Below are positions 23,151-32,337 of a stretch of 64,000 nt of DNA, one piece after another (positions within the stretch are counted from its first letter, which is position 1; each line of letters starts with the position of its first letter). Position numbers and translations under genes: made by a program. Under the pieces are notes generated by a model, which saw only the letters and a program-made list of their open reading frames with translations, did no database searches and was not told where the DNA came from. The stretch spans positions 7,817,439 to 7,881,438 of the forward strand of contig JAJEKV010000047.1 in NCBI GenBank assembly GCA_021234155.1, written 5' to 3'. Origin of the DNA: Isoetes taiwanensis. Its lineage: Eukaryota > Streptophyta > Lycopodiopsida > Isoetales > Isoetaceae.

Positions 23151-23160
23151 TTTATATATA
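23151..23160 (+). promoter_or_regulatory. TATA box followed by a possible leader intron
   Basis: TTTATATATAACGAGG lies directly after the CGCGTAAGCGAA cluster. About 45 bp downstream GAACAAG|GTAAACC resembles a splice donor, and TTTTATTGTAG|GTGCGGG at about 23310 resembles an acceptor, giving a possible ~110-bp intron. No clear protein follows; the nearest gene-like sequence on this strand is the kinase-like locus about 1.2 kb on. Confidence 0.35.
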
Positions 23161-23399
23161 ACGAGGCGCTTTTTCTTTATTTTTGCGCAGAACAAGGTAA
23201 ACCACCTGTGCCCTGCTCCACAACCTGTGCCCCTTTGCCTTTTTTTTTTCATTTTCCTTAGTTTTTAAGCAAACCTAGTTAGTTTTTTGTTGTTTCTTTT
23301 ATTGTAGGTGCGGGATTCCTACATAGTGAGGCCCTCGCTGTTGCCCCCTCCATTGAGGGGCGTGGCGATGGTGGCGTCTCGTTCTATGGTCGAATCCAG

Positions 23400-23520
23400 A
23401 CTGATTTTTTTTAAAAAAATAATTAAAAAAAAAATAAAAAAAAAAACAATAGAACAAAAAGAATAAAAAAATGAGGAAAAAAATAATGAAATAAAAATAA
23501 AAGAAAAAAATAAGTGAGAA
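23400..23520. repeat. A-rich low-complexity tract
   Basis: Mostly A with scattered T and G (A8-A11 runs). Confidence 0.8.
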
Positions 23521-24007
23521 ATTTGGTTGCCTACCCTTTTATCGACAACAGTAGCAGTTAGTTTAGGGAGTTGATTAAGAGAGACTAGGTTTTAGAAGTT
23601 GAATGAGTGATCCTTGGCTGAGGCAGTGACCCTCGCTGGCGTGCCACATTGAATTGTGCCATGCCGAGGGTGGGTGTCATTGCGGATGTCGAGGATTGCT
23701 AGGGTCAACCTCCCATTGAGGTGTATAGCCCTCTCCTGCCGTTTGTTGGCTTCGGTCACGCGGTGCTGAAAGATGGGTGTTGTACTCTTATGGAAGGTTA
23801 GGAGAATATTTAATGTTGACAAAAGTCCAACACTAATATATGGAGTGGTGTATATTTCATTAAATATTCGTGACTTTGTCAGGTGGTCTTATGCAATATG
23901 TTCAGTTGAGTGCCGCCAACCTCTTTGAGGGAGTTTCCTAATGGAGTCGATGGCGGGTCAGGATCATAAGTTAAACTTGTTGAAGAGAATGAGAAAAATG
24001 CATTTCA

Positions 24008-24113
24008 TATAACCGTAACTGTCAAACTCAGTAGATTAACCATAGAGTGCCTATAACCGTCAACTTGAAACTCAGTAGGGTGCCTATAACTGTCAAGCTT
24101 GAAACTTAGTAGT
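24008..24113. repeat. ~35-bp tandem repeat, about three units
   Basis: Units share GTGCCTATAAC(C/T)GTCAA, then CTTGAAACT(C/T)AGTAG. The first unit is shortened. Confidence 0.75.
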
Positions 24114-24540
24114 TTACTAGAATCTTAATGAACTATTTCCACGGCTTATTGACACTCACTAAAGTGGGTTTTTTTTTTCCCGGACTTTTAGGTATTGTTC
24201 TTTGCTTTGCTACAGGTTGGCATATCGCTATCTATACACGTTTCTTCTAAAGTCGCTATGAATCCACAAGAGTTAGGCGGGCTTAGACTAGAAGCGCAGA
24301 GCCTCACATGAGCCCTAAAGAAGGACCTAGGGTAGAAGCAGAGCCTCACATGAACCCGAGGCGAGTCCCCTACTAAGATCTGAGAGAAAAGATCAAGACC
24401 CCCAATGACCATGGTCCTCCTTAAGACCCGCTTTAATGAATTGGCTCGTGGCGAATATGTCTTTGCCACCCATCCGAGTTAGAGTTGATTACTACAGCAG
24501 GGCGAAGGATGGCTAGACTTCCACTCAAGCCTCATGAGAG

Positions 24541-25820
24541 ATCTTTGAAAGAGCTTTTGGGCCTCGAATGATAGACCTAGAACCTGAAAAGATTGATTCT
24601 GAAAGGTATGCTTGGATAGATGGCAATGTATCCTGTACAACTAGAAATATGATTTATGCGGTGGCAAATCTAACTAGTCCGCGCTTGAGAGAGTCTTTAA
24701 AAGATAAGGCTGTGGAATGGAACCACGGCTTGGGCCGAATCGAAAGCTTAGAAAGGAAACCCATCAACCCCCCACCTAGTTAAGAAAGTGTTGGCACAGA
24801 CTATTAGAGCCAAGCGTCCTGGTGAGACTGATAAAGAGTGGGAAGCAAGAAAAAGGGCAGATGCCAAGACTATATGGTTTGCAATGTTGGATTCCTCTCA
24901 AATAATCAACAGGACCAGAATTGGTTCAGGAACATATGGAGCGGTGTTCAAATGCAATATCTTGGGTTCTAGTTTTCTTAAAGGCGAACCCTATTGTGTT
25001 AAATTTCGAGAATGATGATGTGCGGTTAGAATACGGCCAGGCTGATGTGATAGTAAAGGCCATGATGAAAAATATGAGGGAATCACAAATGCGGGTTAGA
25101 CATGGCTCTATCATACATTTGCATTGGTCGCATAACCGGGTTGGAAAGAAGCAGATATTTCCCCCTACTGGAATGGGGGTTCTTTCTGCATCTCTTTTGT
25201 GCATCATGGAGATAATGAGTTTGCGGAGGCATGCATTTAAGAGATTAGGGTATAAGCCCTACTTGTCGAGTCGGCGTCCATAAGCTTGAGCAACGAAGAA
25301 AGCAAGAGTTATATGTTGCTCAAAGAGTGGGTGATCTAACTATGCCGTTTTTAAGCGGCTTGCTTAAGCTTCATAAAGAGCACCATTTACACATGGACTT
25401 GCACCCGGGCAATGTCTTGTTTCATTTTGAATTTGGGAAAGAGAGAGGATGCATGGACCCCAGGCTGTTTATATTGGTATATGTGACTGGGGAGAAGAAC
25501 GGCTAATAGGCGAGCCTGTGGAAGTGAAGCGGTGGGCATACAAAGGCATGGATGCTGCTGCCAAAAAGGCGATTGAGAATGAAAGGCTTGCCTATCCATA
25601 CATGCATGATGATTCGTATCGGGGTCCAAAAAGAGATGGAACTAAGACGGTGCCTGCAAAGGTAGACTTCGATCTCTTAGGGGCAGCCTACTTTATCTAT
25701 TACCTTGCTGATTTTGCACGCAAGCATTCTTTCTTGGAGACTATGGGTACCAATGAACAAAGCCAGAGGTTTCGAAACATGTGCGATTATTTGAAGCACA
25801 TACGAGACAAGAAAGTTTGA
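24541..25820 (+). pseudogene. Protein-kinase-like gene broken by frameshifts
   Basis: Five overlapping frame segments give kinase landmarks in the correct order: a glycine loop RIGSGTYGAVFKC at about 24917-24955, a VAIK-like strand EPYCVKFRE at 24986-25012 with its lysine, a catalytic loop HMDLHPGN at 25390-25413 (HRDLKPxN in typical kinases, Asp and Asn kept), and a DFG-equivalent CDWGEE at 25482-25499. A C-terminal part follows (VDFDLLGAAYFIYYLADFAR) to a stop at 25818. Frame changes fall near 24785, 25012, 25285 and 25445, so about 400 residues would need four small indels. An N-terminal extension is readable from 24568 (MIDLEPEKIDSERYAWIDG). The HxDLHPGN and DWG variants are unlike common plant receptor kinases and nearer atypical, bacterial or viral kinase-like proteins. 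The indels could be decay or sequencing error. A RING gene follows on the same strand. Confidence 0.65.
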
Positions 25821-26200
25821 TCTGAACCAGCTACTGAACACCATGCGGAGCACTTGGAATTGCTCTCCAACACATTGCACAAGACCCCAAACGGAATCAG
25901 ATTGGATTCCTCAAGTTGGGTTAGGTGCAGACGATGCTGACCAAACTGGACCAAGTCACATTTAGCGTGCCATTTATGAGCTCTCTTGTATGCAACCAAA
26001 AAAATTATTGATTGAACAATTGCCTTAAATACATTCAATAAAATATCTTTGGCATTCTTATGTATTTATTTTTGTTGCACTTATTTTTTTTTTATAATTT
26101 ATATAAGTCATATTGAGTTGTTTTTTATTTCGCGTAGTTAACGTAAAGCCTATCCGCAAGAAAATGAACAGACAACTTACCTAGTGCCAAACACAAAAGA

Positions 26201-27652
26201 ATGTCTCAACAACCGAGTTCGTCTTATCGGCAACCGAGTTCTTGTCATCAGCAGGCGAGAGAAGGGGCTGATGAAACTGGGCATGGAGGCGACTTCTCTA
26301 TGCCGTCCACTTTGAGAACTCCAGAACCAGATGGATTTGTATTCCCTTCTCTACCTACATTGTCAGAGGTTAGGGCACAACAGATACAGAGAGCAGAGGA
26401 ACATCCTAGAATGAATGAAGCGCGTGCAAAAGAGTTGTTGAGGTTGAGGGCAATGGCAGAAGTGGCCAAGAAAGAAGGTGTCACAATTACAGAGGTGCAT
26501 GGAGTTGCATGTGACATGGGCCGGAGTTGTTGCGCGCATGGGCCCGGATTTTGAGGATATCGAGGCCAATTTAGGCGCCAAAGCAGTTTGACATCGGCCA
26601 AGCGGGGAAGCGAGGTAAGTATAAGGCATCTGACGCAAGATCCACGAGAAGTCAGAGCTAAAAGCTTTGGAGAGGTGGGTGCAAAGTAAAGAAAGGAACA
26701 ATGATAAAAAACCACGAATTGGCAAGGCGTTTGCCAAGCAAGTGTACTATGAGAGTTGTGAGAGGGAGCCCGTGAATTATGCGATTAGAAAGTGGAAACA
26801 AGGAAGCAAGTGGTGGTAGCAGCAAAGAGAGTGAAGCTTCATGACGATTCTGGAAGCTCTTGGTGATGAGCCCGTGACTATAACCTATTTGCTTCAAGAT
26901 GCCATAAAACTTTTAGATGTGGCGGAGGTTGCGCGAAGCAGGTGCGTGTGTGCGGATGAGGTAGATCGAAGGCTCGGTTAGAGAATGAAAGAAGTCGAAA
27001 CCTCACTGCTGTCGAGGAAAACTTTAAGCTTTAAAAGATCGTGCAAATGCTCCACGACAAGATGGCTGCGGAATTACTAGACCGCGAAGAATCAACTTGC
27101 AGCTTTGGGTAGGGAAATCACGGTGTTGAGAGTAGACAATGAGCATATCGCACAATATCAAGAGTCTTAGATTCGATCCCTTAGAGTCTCCAAGGAGCGA
27201 GGATATTGCATACCTCCCTCGAATACCTATATGGCCGATCGGTGGGATGATGTAAAAGCGGGGACTTTAGATATTGTCAAGTGTGTGCGGACAATCTAAC
27301 CCAAGTTGGTTGGTATGCCTTAGGGTGTGGACATCGTCTGCATTTGAGGTGTTTGTTGGATTGGATGATGGGAAGTAGGTTCTGTCCAGCAGATGATGGA
27401 TATATTATACCAGAGCGCCAGTATGCAATGCTCAACCTGCAATCACGCATGCCTCCCTTGCCACCTCTGATTGCTCGCAGGAGGGATGGAATGGCTCATG
27501 CGTTCCATACCCAACGTGAAATGGATCTTTGGAGGGGGGTAGAAGAACCGCGTGAAGGTGAAGAGGTACCAGACATTAATCGGTTACACCGCCCGGCTCA
27601 CAGGCAGGCGGTGATTGTGAGTCTTGACGTGGATCTTGGGACGATTACTTAA
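26201..27652 (+). pseudogene. Coiled-coil/RING-finger protein gene, frame-shifted
   Basis: The start MSQQPSSSYRQPSSCHQQAR opens a low-complexity head. The first frame runs to 26552 with a helical part (RAKELLRLRAMAEVAKKEG). Protein-like fragments continue in other frames: ILEALGDEPVTITYLLQDA, IKLLDVAEVARSRCVCADEV, QLAALGREITVLRVDNEHIA, then IRSLRVSKERGYCIPPSNTY. The end is clean from 27272: a RING-type module CQVC-x13-CGHRLHLRCLLDW then FCPADD, so the eighth zinc ligand is Asp rather than Cys. A tail RQAVIVSLDVDLGTIT ends at a stop at 27650. A coiled coil ahead of a C-terminal RING is a common E3 ligase layout. Several indels or stops separate the parts (near 26552, 26790, 26980, 27080), so it is a pseudogene or an error-laden gene. 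Confidence 0.6.
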
Positions 27653-27881
27653 ACCCATGAGCTATCTACATTATTTTTTTGATATTTTTCCCTAAGATCT
27701 CAAATGCACATGAATGAACCAACATTCATTGACGAGGATTTCTTTGTCTTAATAAAATTTTGGGGGTTGGGTTCCCGCATTGAGTTGTTTGTGTAATAGT
27801 TAAGTAAAGTAAATATGTGAGTGAGTCAAAACATCTGTGAGTGAGCAACCTATTTGACATCTGGACCTCATGTCAGGCCTT

Positions 27882-28047
27882 CTCGAAATTCTTGTTACCT
27901 TCTTTAGAAAGAGCGAGCTTTGCTCTGACTCTCTTTTGGGTGTCTCTGTGTCAATGTAGCTCAGATACTTTGCTAGGTTATATTACACAAAGACGCCCAA
28001 AATGGGGGTCGGAGCATCGTTCTAGAGGAGGTTACAAGGGTTTTGAG
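27882..28047. repeat. Foldback 1 of 7 (arms ~80 nt)
   Basis: The left arm 27882-27964 pairs with the right arm 27973-28047 across an 8-nt loop. Paired blocks include CTTGTTACCTTCTTTAGAA with TTCTAGAGGAGGTTACAAG, and TTTTGGGTGTCTCTGTGT with ACACAAAGACGCCCAAAA. Bulges and mismatches are scattered, as in plant microRNA precursors or old inverted duplications. It begins 230 bp after the RING locus and is related in sequence to foldback 5. Confidence 0.85.
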
Positions 28048-28048
28048 T

Positions 28049-28135
28049 ACTCTATTTTTATTGTCCCCGCGGATGATATCAGGCTAGTGGTTGCTTGTGA
28101 TTCCGTTGGGGTCATTAGAGGTTAGTGATTGATGA
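28049..28135 (+). repeat. Linker repeat, copy 1
   Basis: Shares GAGTACTCTATTTTTATTGT, GGATGATATC, CTAGTGGTTGCT and TTAGTGATTG with 29032-29114. The same TTAGTGATTG phrase also sits just before foldback 3 (28286). Repetition of the linker shows that the hairpin region grew by duplication of hairpin-plus-linker units. Confidence 0.75.
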
Positions 28136-28145
28136 GTTCGAGCAT

Positions 28146-28252
28146 CGAGACTTCCCAATCTTTCTTTCCCCTCCTCTTTGGGCAATGTAGCTTAGTTTAT
28201 TACATGCTAAGTTCCATTGTCCAAAGAGGGGTTTAAGGCCCAGGAAGTCTCG
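28146..28252. repeat. Foldback 2 of 7 (arms ~50 nt)
   Basis: CGAGACTTCC at the left edge pairs with GGAAGTCTCG at the right edge. The inner blocks CCTCTTTGGGCAATG and CATTGTCCAAAGAGG pair, closing with GCTTAG/CTAAG around an 11-nt loop (28196-28206). It is closely related to foldback 3. Confidence 0.85.
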
Positions 28253-28303
28253 TCTGCTTACTCCGAAGGAGGTCGATTTGGGATGTTAGTGATTGATGAG
28301 TTC

Positions 28304-28427
28304 AAGCATCGAGACTTCCCCATTTTTCTTTCCCCCGCCTCTTTGGGCAATGTAGCTTAGTTTACATGCTAAGTTCCATTGTCCATAATAGGCGGGTGAA
28401 AGCAAAGATTGGGATGTCTCGATGCTT
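28304..28427. repeat. Foldback 3 of 7 (arms ~57 nt)
   Basis: CAAGCATCGAGAC at the left edge pairs perfectly with GTCTCGATGCTTG at the right edge. The arms continue through CCCCATTTTTCTTTC against GAAAGCAAAGATTGGG and CCGCCT against AGGCGG to an 8-nt loop at 28361-28368. A total span of about 124 nt is in the plant microRNA-precursor range. Confidence 0.88.
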
Positions 28428-28445
28428 GCACTCAGGTCTCTTTCA

Positions 28446-28580
28446 TCCTGGCTTAGTCTCTTTTGCTTGTCCTGTTTATTGTATCTAAAGTGCCCCCTGG
28501 GATGAGATCGCTCGCTCATTTTAGGGGGCACTTTAGACATATATAAACAGGAACATCGAAAAGAGAGTAAAAAGCCTGGA
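28446..28580. repeat. Foldback 4 of 7 (arms ~55 nt)
   Basis: TCTAAAGTGCCCCCT at the left of the loop pairs perfectly with AGGGGGCACTTTAGA at the right. The outer arms pair TCCTGTTTAT with ATAAACAGGA and TCCTGGC with GCCTGGA. The loop is 28499-28522. Weaker pairing extends outward to about 28430 and 28605. The sequence is unrelated to the other foldbacks. Confidence 0.88.
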
Positions 28581-28655
28581 GCATGACCCTCTTGAATGGT
28601 TGTCAACTCACCAGGCTTGATATTGTTCGCAACAAACAATATAGACTTCTCGAAA

Positions 28656-28812
28656 TTCTTGTTACCTCCTCTAGAAAGAGCGAGCTTTGCTCTGGCTCTC
28701 TTTTGTAGTCTCTCTGTGTCAATGTAGCTTAGTTACTTTGCTAGGTTATATTACACAAAGAGGCTCAAAATGGGGGCCGGAGCAAAAATCGTTCGTTCTA
28801 GAGGTAGAAGTT
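28656..28812. repeat. Foldback 5 of 7 (arms ~70 nt)
   Basis: A copy of foldback 1 with about 80-85% similarity; shared blocks are CTCGAAATTCTTGTTACC and GCTAGGTTATATTACACAAAG. Its arms still pair (CCTCTAGAA with TTCTAGAGG, GGCTC..TTTTG with CAAAATG..GCC). Compensation between arms cannot be judged by eye. Confidence 0.8.
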
Positions 28813-28835
28813 GCTATGACGTCAGAGGTGAGAGA

Positions 28836-28975
28836 GCACTCTAATTTCAAGCCAAAGTGGTGCACAGGCGTTGTCCATCTATATAGCATTTGTTAGGCAC
28901 CAAATCATGGAACATCCTAACTCACGCTATTGATGGAGAACCTTGAGCATCACTATGACTTGAAATTAGGGGCAG
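28836..28975. repeat. Foldback 6 of 7 (arms ~50 nt)
   Basis: CTCTAATTTCAAG at 28839 pairs with CTTGAAATTAGGGG at 28959. Inward, AAAGTGGTGCACAGG pairs loosely with CCTTGAGCATCACTAT, and GTCCATC pairs with GATGGAGAA. The loop region is large (about 28895-28925). Confidence 0.75.
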
Positions 28976-29031
28976 CGTCTCCTTTGGCGAGGTGGTGGAT
29001 TGTACATCGGCGTAGGTAACAAGGTTTTTTG

Positions 29032-29114
29032 AGTACTCTATTTTTATTGTGGCGGCCGGATGATATCGATCTAGTGGTTGCTAGCGTCGTGGGTTCATTT
29101 GAGATTAGTGATTG
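29032..29114 (+). repeat. Linker repeat, copy 2
   Basis: Second copy of the 28049-28135 linker, between foldbacks 6 and 7, about 80% similar. Confidence 0.75.
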
Positions 29115-29138
29115 TGAGTAACCCGGTACACCAAAATC

Positions 29139-29279
29139 GGCATTTGAATGCCATCGGGACCTATAATTTGTACCTCCATTCCTTTGGGTGGCACATGCCA
29201 TGCAAACCCATTTGGTATTGAGCATGTGCCACTTTCGGAGGAATAAATCTGATTATAGGTCTGATAACGTCAAAGCCCA
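29139..29279. repeat. Foldback 7 of 7 (arms ~60 nt)
   Basis: TTCCTTTGGGTGGCACATGC pairs with GCATGTGCCACTTTCGGAGG and its neighbours. Outward, ACCTATAAT pairs with ATTATAGGT. The loop is about 29199-29221. This is the last foldback before an unrecognised stretch at 29280-29580. Confidence 0.85.
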
Positions 29280-29580
29280 ATGGCGTCTAGAAGTTATTCA
29301 GGCCAAGTACACATGAAAGAAACATAGAAAGAACCATCATACATGAGCGAATCATTCATGTACCTTGTGAACCGATGGATCGGATTAGTCCCGACTGGTC
29401 CGTGGCTGTTTGGCCCCGCCATGCGTGATTACTTCTCGCCGGCAAGATTACGTGGCATGCGAAGAATAGCGACAAGTTTGGCAGGGGCTGATCACGAGGA
29501 GGGTTCTCAAGGCACTAAGTTCAGCGGAGGTAAGGGAACACGGTAATGCATAATCATTGGTTGGAGAGTGGATCGTGTAT
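29280..29580. other. Unrecognised stretch after the foldback array
   Basis: A 67-codon plus-strand frame at 29343-29546 (PTGPWLFGPAMRDYFSPARL) has protein-like composition but no family I know. It could be another broken gene of the kinase/RING block. Confidence 0.3.
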
Positions 29581-30652
29581 CTAGTGGAATCTGCATGATC
29601 CGTCAAAAGTCGTCTCGGCGATCGCCCCGGATACCACGATCATGAAATTTATAAGATGGTCCTTGTTTACATTGCTCCAACCATGGGTCACTAGTGAGGC
29701 TGGCACGGCCCGATAATGCGACTTAACTTCATTTCCACCCTCTCGACCATTTTCGGAGTGTATTTCATCCACCATTTTGTTATTCATGTTTGTATGAAGG
29801 CAATCTAAAAGCCGACCACCTTTGGCAACTTCCCGGAAGGCTTCTTTCATTGCTTTGTGCTCCAAAATATGTGGAGACAACCCGGCATATAAAAATGCCT
29901 CTACAACCTTCAATTCGTCTTCTTAGGTTGCTCGATGTTAAGCCTTTGGTCAACCCTCATTTGCTTAGTCCGTCTTTCCACTATCTCAATTGTCTACGCC
30001 ATTCTTTTTTTAGCCCCTACTTAACCCTCCTATCGACCCTAGTCCACCCTCCGGTTGGTACATTGGCGTTGCGGGGAGGGGTGGTGTAATTGATCTCTTC
30101 TTACGTCTTTCCACTATGTCAATTGTCTCTTGCCATTCTTTTTTTAAGCCGTGCCAACCCTCCTATCGACCCTAGTCCACCCTCACGGTTGGTACATTGG
30201 CATTGCGGGAGGGATGGTGAAGGTCCTTGGCTATCCTTGGGCGTGTTCTTCTGGCTGCTTTATTCTTTTTCGACCCAACACTTCAAGTGCATCCCGTATG
30301 TTAGCGAGGATCTCTTGGTACAAGTTTGCACCCCAATTTTAGGATCCCGTAAAAGATGAGCTCGTATTCTTGTCGCGGATCCATTTATTGACGTGTACCC
30401 ACAAAATACGCATTGCCACTCATTCTGACCAAATTCCTTCACAAATCCCCACTCAGGACCTCTCTTTCGACCACCAGTATTTCGACATATAATTCTTCCA
30501 CGTGTTGTTCCAACCCCCGTGGCCCTGCCATGACCGCGCGATGGCCGCGCACCCCTAGACGATGATGCATGACCGCCGGCGGCGCCGGATGTAGATGCAT
30601 GGCCGCCAGCAGCGCCTGATGTAGATGCATGACCTGCTGCCATCCCTGCTGC
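29581..30652 (-). pseudogene. hAT transposase relic with BED zinc finger and DUF659
   Basis: On the minus strand the N-terminus has in-frame decapeptide repeats (HASTSGAAGG) then a BED finger at about 30460-30300: EWGFVKEFGQNEWQCVFCG, then RIRAHLL and GVQTC, matching W.FV...W.C.FC...RI..HL...GV..C. The DUF659 part follows at 29913-29590: VVEAFLYAGLSPHILEH, FREVAKGG, THGWSNVNKDHLINFMIV. Between them, 29914-30259 has no open frame and contains a 133-bp tandem duplication. The C-terminal dimerisation domain is missing. A CACTA-like end abuts its 5' side at 30653. Confidence 0.8.
29971..30222. repeat. Tandem duplication with ~133-bp period
   Basis: CGTCTTTCCACTAT starts copies at 29971 and 30104. 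Both contain AACCCTCCTATCGACCCTAG and GGTTGGTACATTGGC. Confidence 0.85.
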
Positions 30653-31263
30653 CACTACAAAAATGTTGCCCTATTACGACGTCTATTACGACGTCCAGAC
30701 GTCGTTTAGACGTCGATGAACGTCGACAAAAGGTCGATAAACGACGCATATAACGACGTTTTGACGTCGTTCCACGTCGTTTCAACGTCGTTATTCACGT
30801 CGCAATCGCGGCATCGTTAGCGGCGACCGCGTCGTTGAGAACGACGCGAACGCCACGGCGCGACCACGCCGCGGCGGCGGGCCGGCGGCGTCGGCGAAAT
30901 GGTTCTTCGGCGTGGCGATACGTACACGCGTCGTCGTTTAACGGCGCCGTACAAAAGACGTAAGCAACGCCGCTTAACGTCGTTTACGGCGTTGCTTCGT
31001 ATTAAAAAAAAGAAATTTATTTTTTTTTTTATTTTTTTTTATAAATTGAAAAAAATAATAATAATACATTTATTATGAATGAAGTTAATACATTTAATAT
31101 TAAAGCCTATAAAATGAATTTAACCAATAAAGAAATATAAGATTTTAACGTCATTAAATGACGTCGCTTAAATATATTAAAAAAATACAAAAATAAATGA
31201 AGCCCCAATTTTTTTAGCTAAATACATTAATCAATAAATTAAGCTAAATACATTAATCAATAC

Positions 31264-31641
31264 ATTAAGCGTATTGAAAATTAAATGCTTACCTGGAATA
31301 CGTACAAGGTGACAAAGTTGTTTTGCACAAACAACGCATTTTGTTAGGAGTGTACATGCAAAACAATAAATTCAATGATTAGTAAAATATTAGTATAAAT
31401 AAACAACTTAAAGGAAAAAAAATATGGAAAAGCAATGGGGGAGGGGTGGTTTCAATGACGTCCCCTTCTTGGATAACAATTTAACCTAAATAAAGCATTA
31501 GTATTTTATTAGCGTATTGAAAAAATTAAATCCTTACCTCGAAGAGGTGCCAAGTTGTTTTGCAAGAACAACACATTTTGCTAGGAGTGTACATGCAAAA
31601 CAAAAAATTCAATGATTAGAAAGAATTAGTATAAAAAAACT
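31264..31641. repeat. Direct repeat inside the CACTA-like element (~135 bp, two copies)
   Basis: 31264-31401 and 31508-31641 share GCGTATTGAAAA, AGTTGTTTTGCA, TAGGAGTGTACATGCAAAAC and TTCAATGATTAG. Confidence 0.85.
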
Positions 31642-31699
31642 AATAACGGAAAATTTTGGAAAGAAGAGGGGTCTCGTCTTTTAACGACGTCTTCTTAGA

Positions 31700-31975
31700 T
31701 GGGAAAAAAATTAGAAGAAGAGTGGAAGAATTCCGAAGAAGAAAAGGCTAAGAAGAAGAGGAGGAACCCGAAAATGGGGAGGAAGAATACGAAGAAGATG
31801 AAGCGTAAGAGGAGGATTAAGAGTAAGAATTTGAATAAGAGGAGGAAGAAGTAGTATAAGAGGAGGAAGAATCGAAGAAGAAGATGACAAAGGGAATGGA
31901 AGAATATGTATGGAAGAAAGATGCAAGAATGGAAGAAGAAGAATGAAGGTTGAAGGAAGAACAAACAACAAATAC
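31700..31975. repeat. GAA/GGA-rich purine tract
   Basis: About 275 bp of nearly uninterrupted A and G on the plus strand (GAAGAAG, GGAGGA). It creates a spurious Leu/Phe-rich frame on the minus strand. Purine asymmetry can favour triplex or R-loop structures. Confidence 0.85.
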
Positions 31976-32337
31976 AAAAAGCCCTAAATCGACCCAAAAA
32001 CAAGTTTAGATTCAAAGAACGAGTTGGTTGATCCGTGCACATACCTTATGAAGCTTGTCTTACACTTAGAATAGACCCCAAAAGTAGATCCAGCGCCCGA
32101 AAACGCGCCTCAAAAGGCGTTCCTCCATAAGCTTTGCTTGCTTTCGAAAATAAGCGGGCGGGATTTACTTTGTTTTGATTTAAATCCGTACGTCGTTTAA
32201 CGACGCCGTGGCGTCGTTAAAGCGGCTGACACAAAACGTTGTTGAACGACGTTAGTAACGACGTTTTTGTTTGTTACGACAAAAAAAAAAGGGTTTTTTT
32301 TTTTTTTTTTTATTGATACATGGTTTTTGTGGCCACT

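Larger units (their letters stand above)
30653..32337. mobile_element. Non-autonomous CACTA-like DNA transposon
   Basis: The left end is CACTACAAAAATG at 30653, the classic plant CACTA terminus, followed by dense sub-terminal ACGACGT/GACGTCGTT motifs in both orientations (30678-30800). The right end has the same sub-terminal words (32190-32278: CGTCGTTTAACGACG, AACGACGTT, GTTACGAC). It then passes through poly-A/T to TTTTTGTGGCCACTG (about 32323-32337), a damaged match to TTTTTGTAGTG. No transposase frame is present. The interior holds a GC-rich CGGCG block (30820-30990), AT-rich DNA, a duplicated ~135-bp segment and a purine tract. The right border and the 3-bp target duplication are uncertain. 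Confidence 0.7.

Noticed and set aside
27882-29279. CRISPR array
   Set aside because: Eukaryotic context, no uniform short direct repeats with unique spacers; the repeats are long foldbacks.
31695-32042. 115-codon Leu/Phe-rich minus-strand frame resembling a membrane protein
   Set aside because: It is the reverse strand of a GAA/GGA purine tract; composition alone creates the hydrophobic run.
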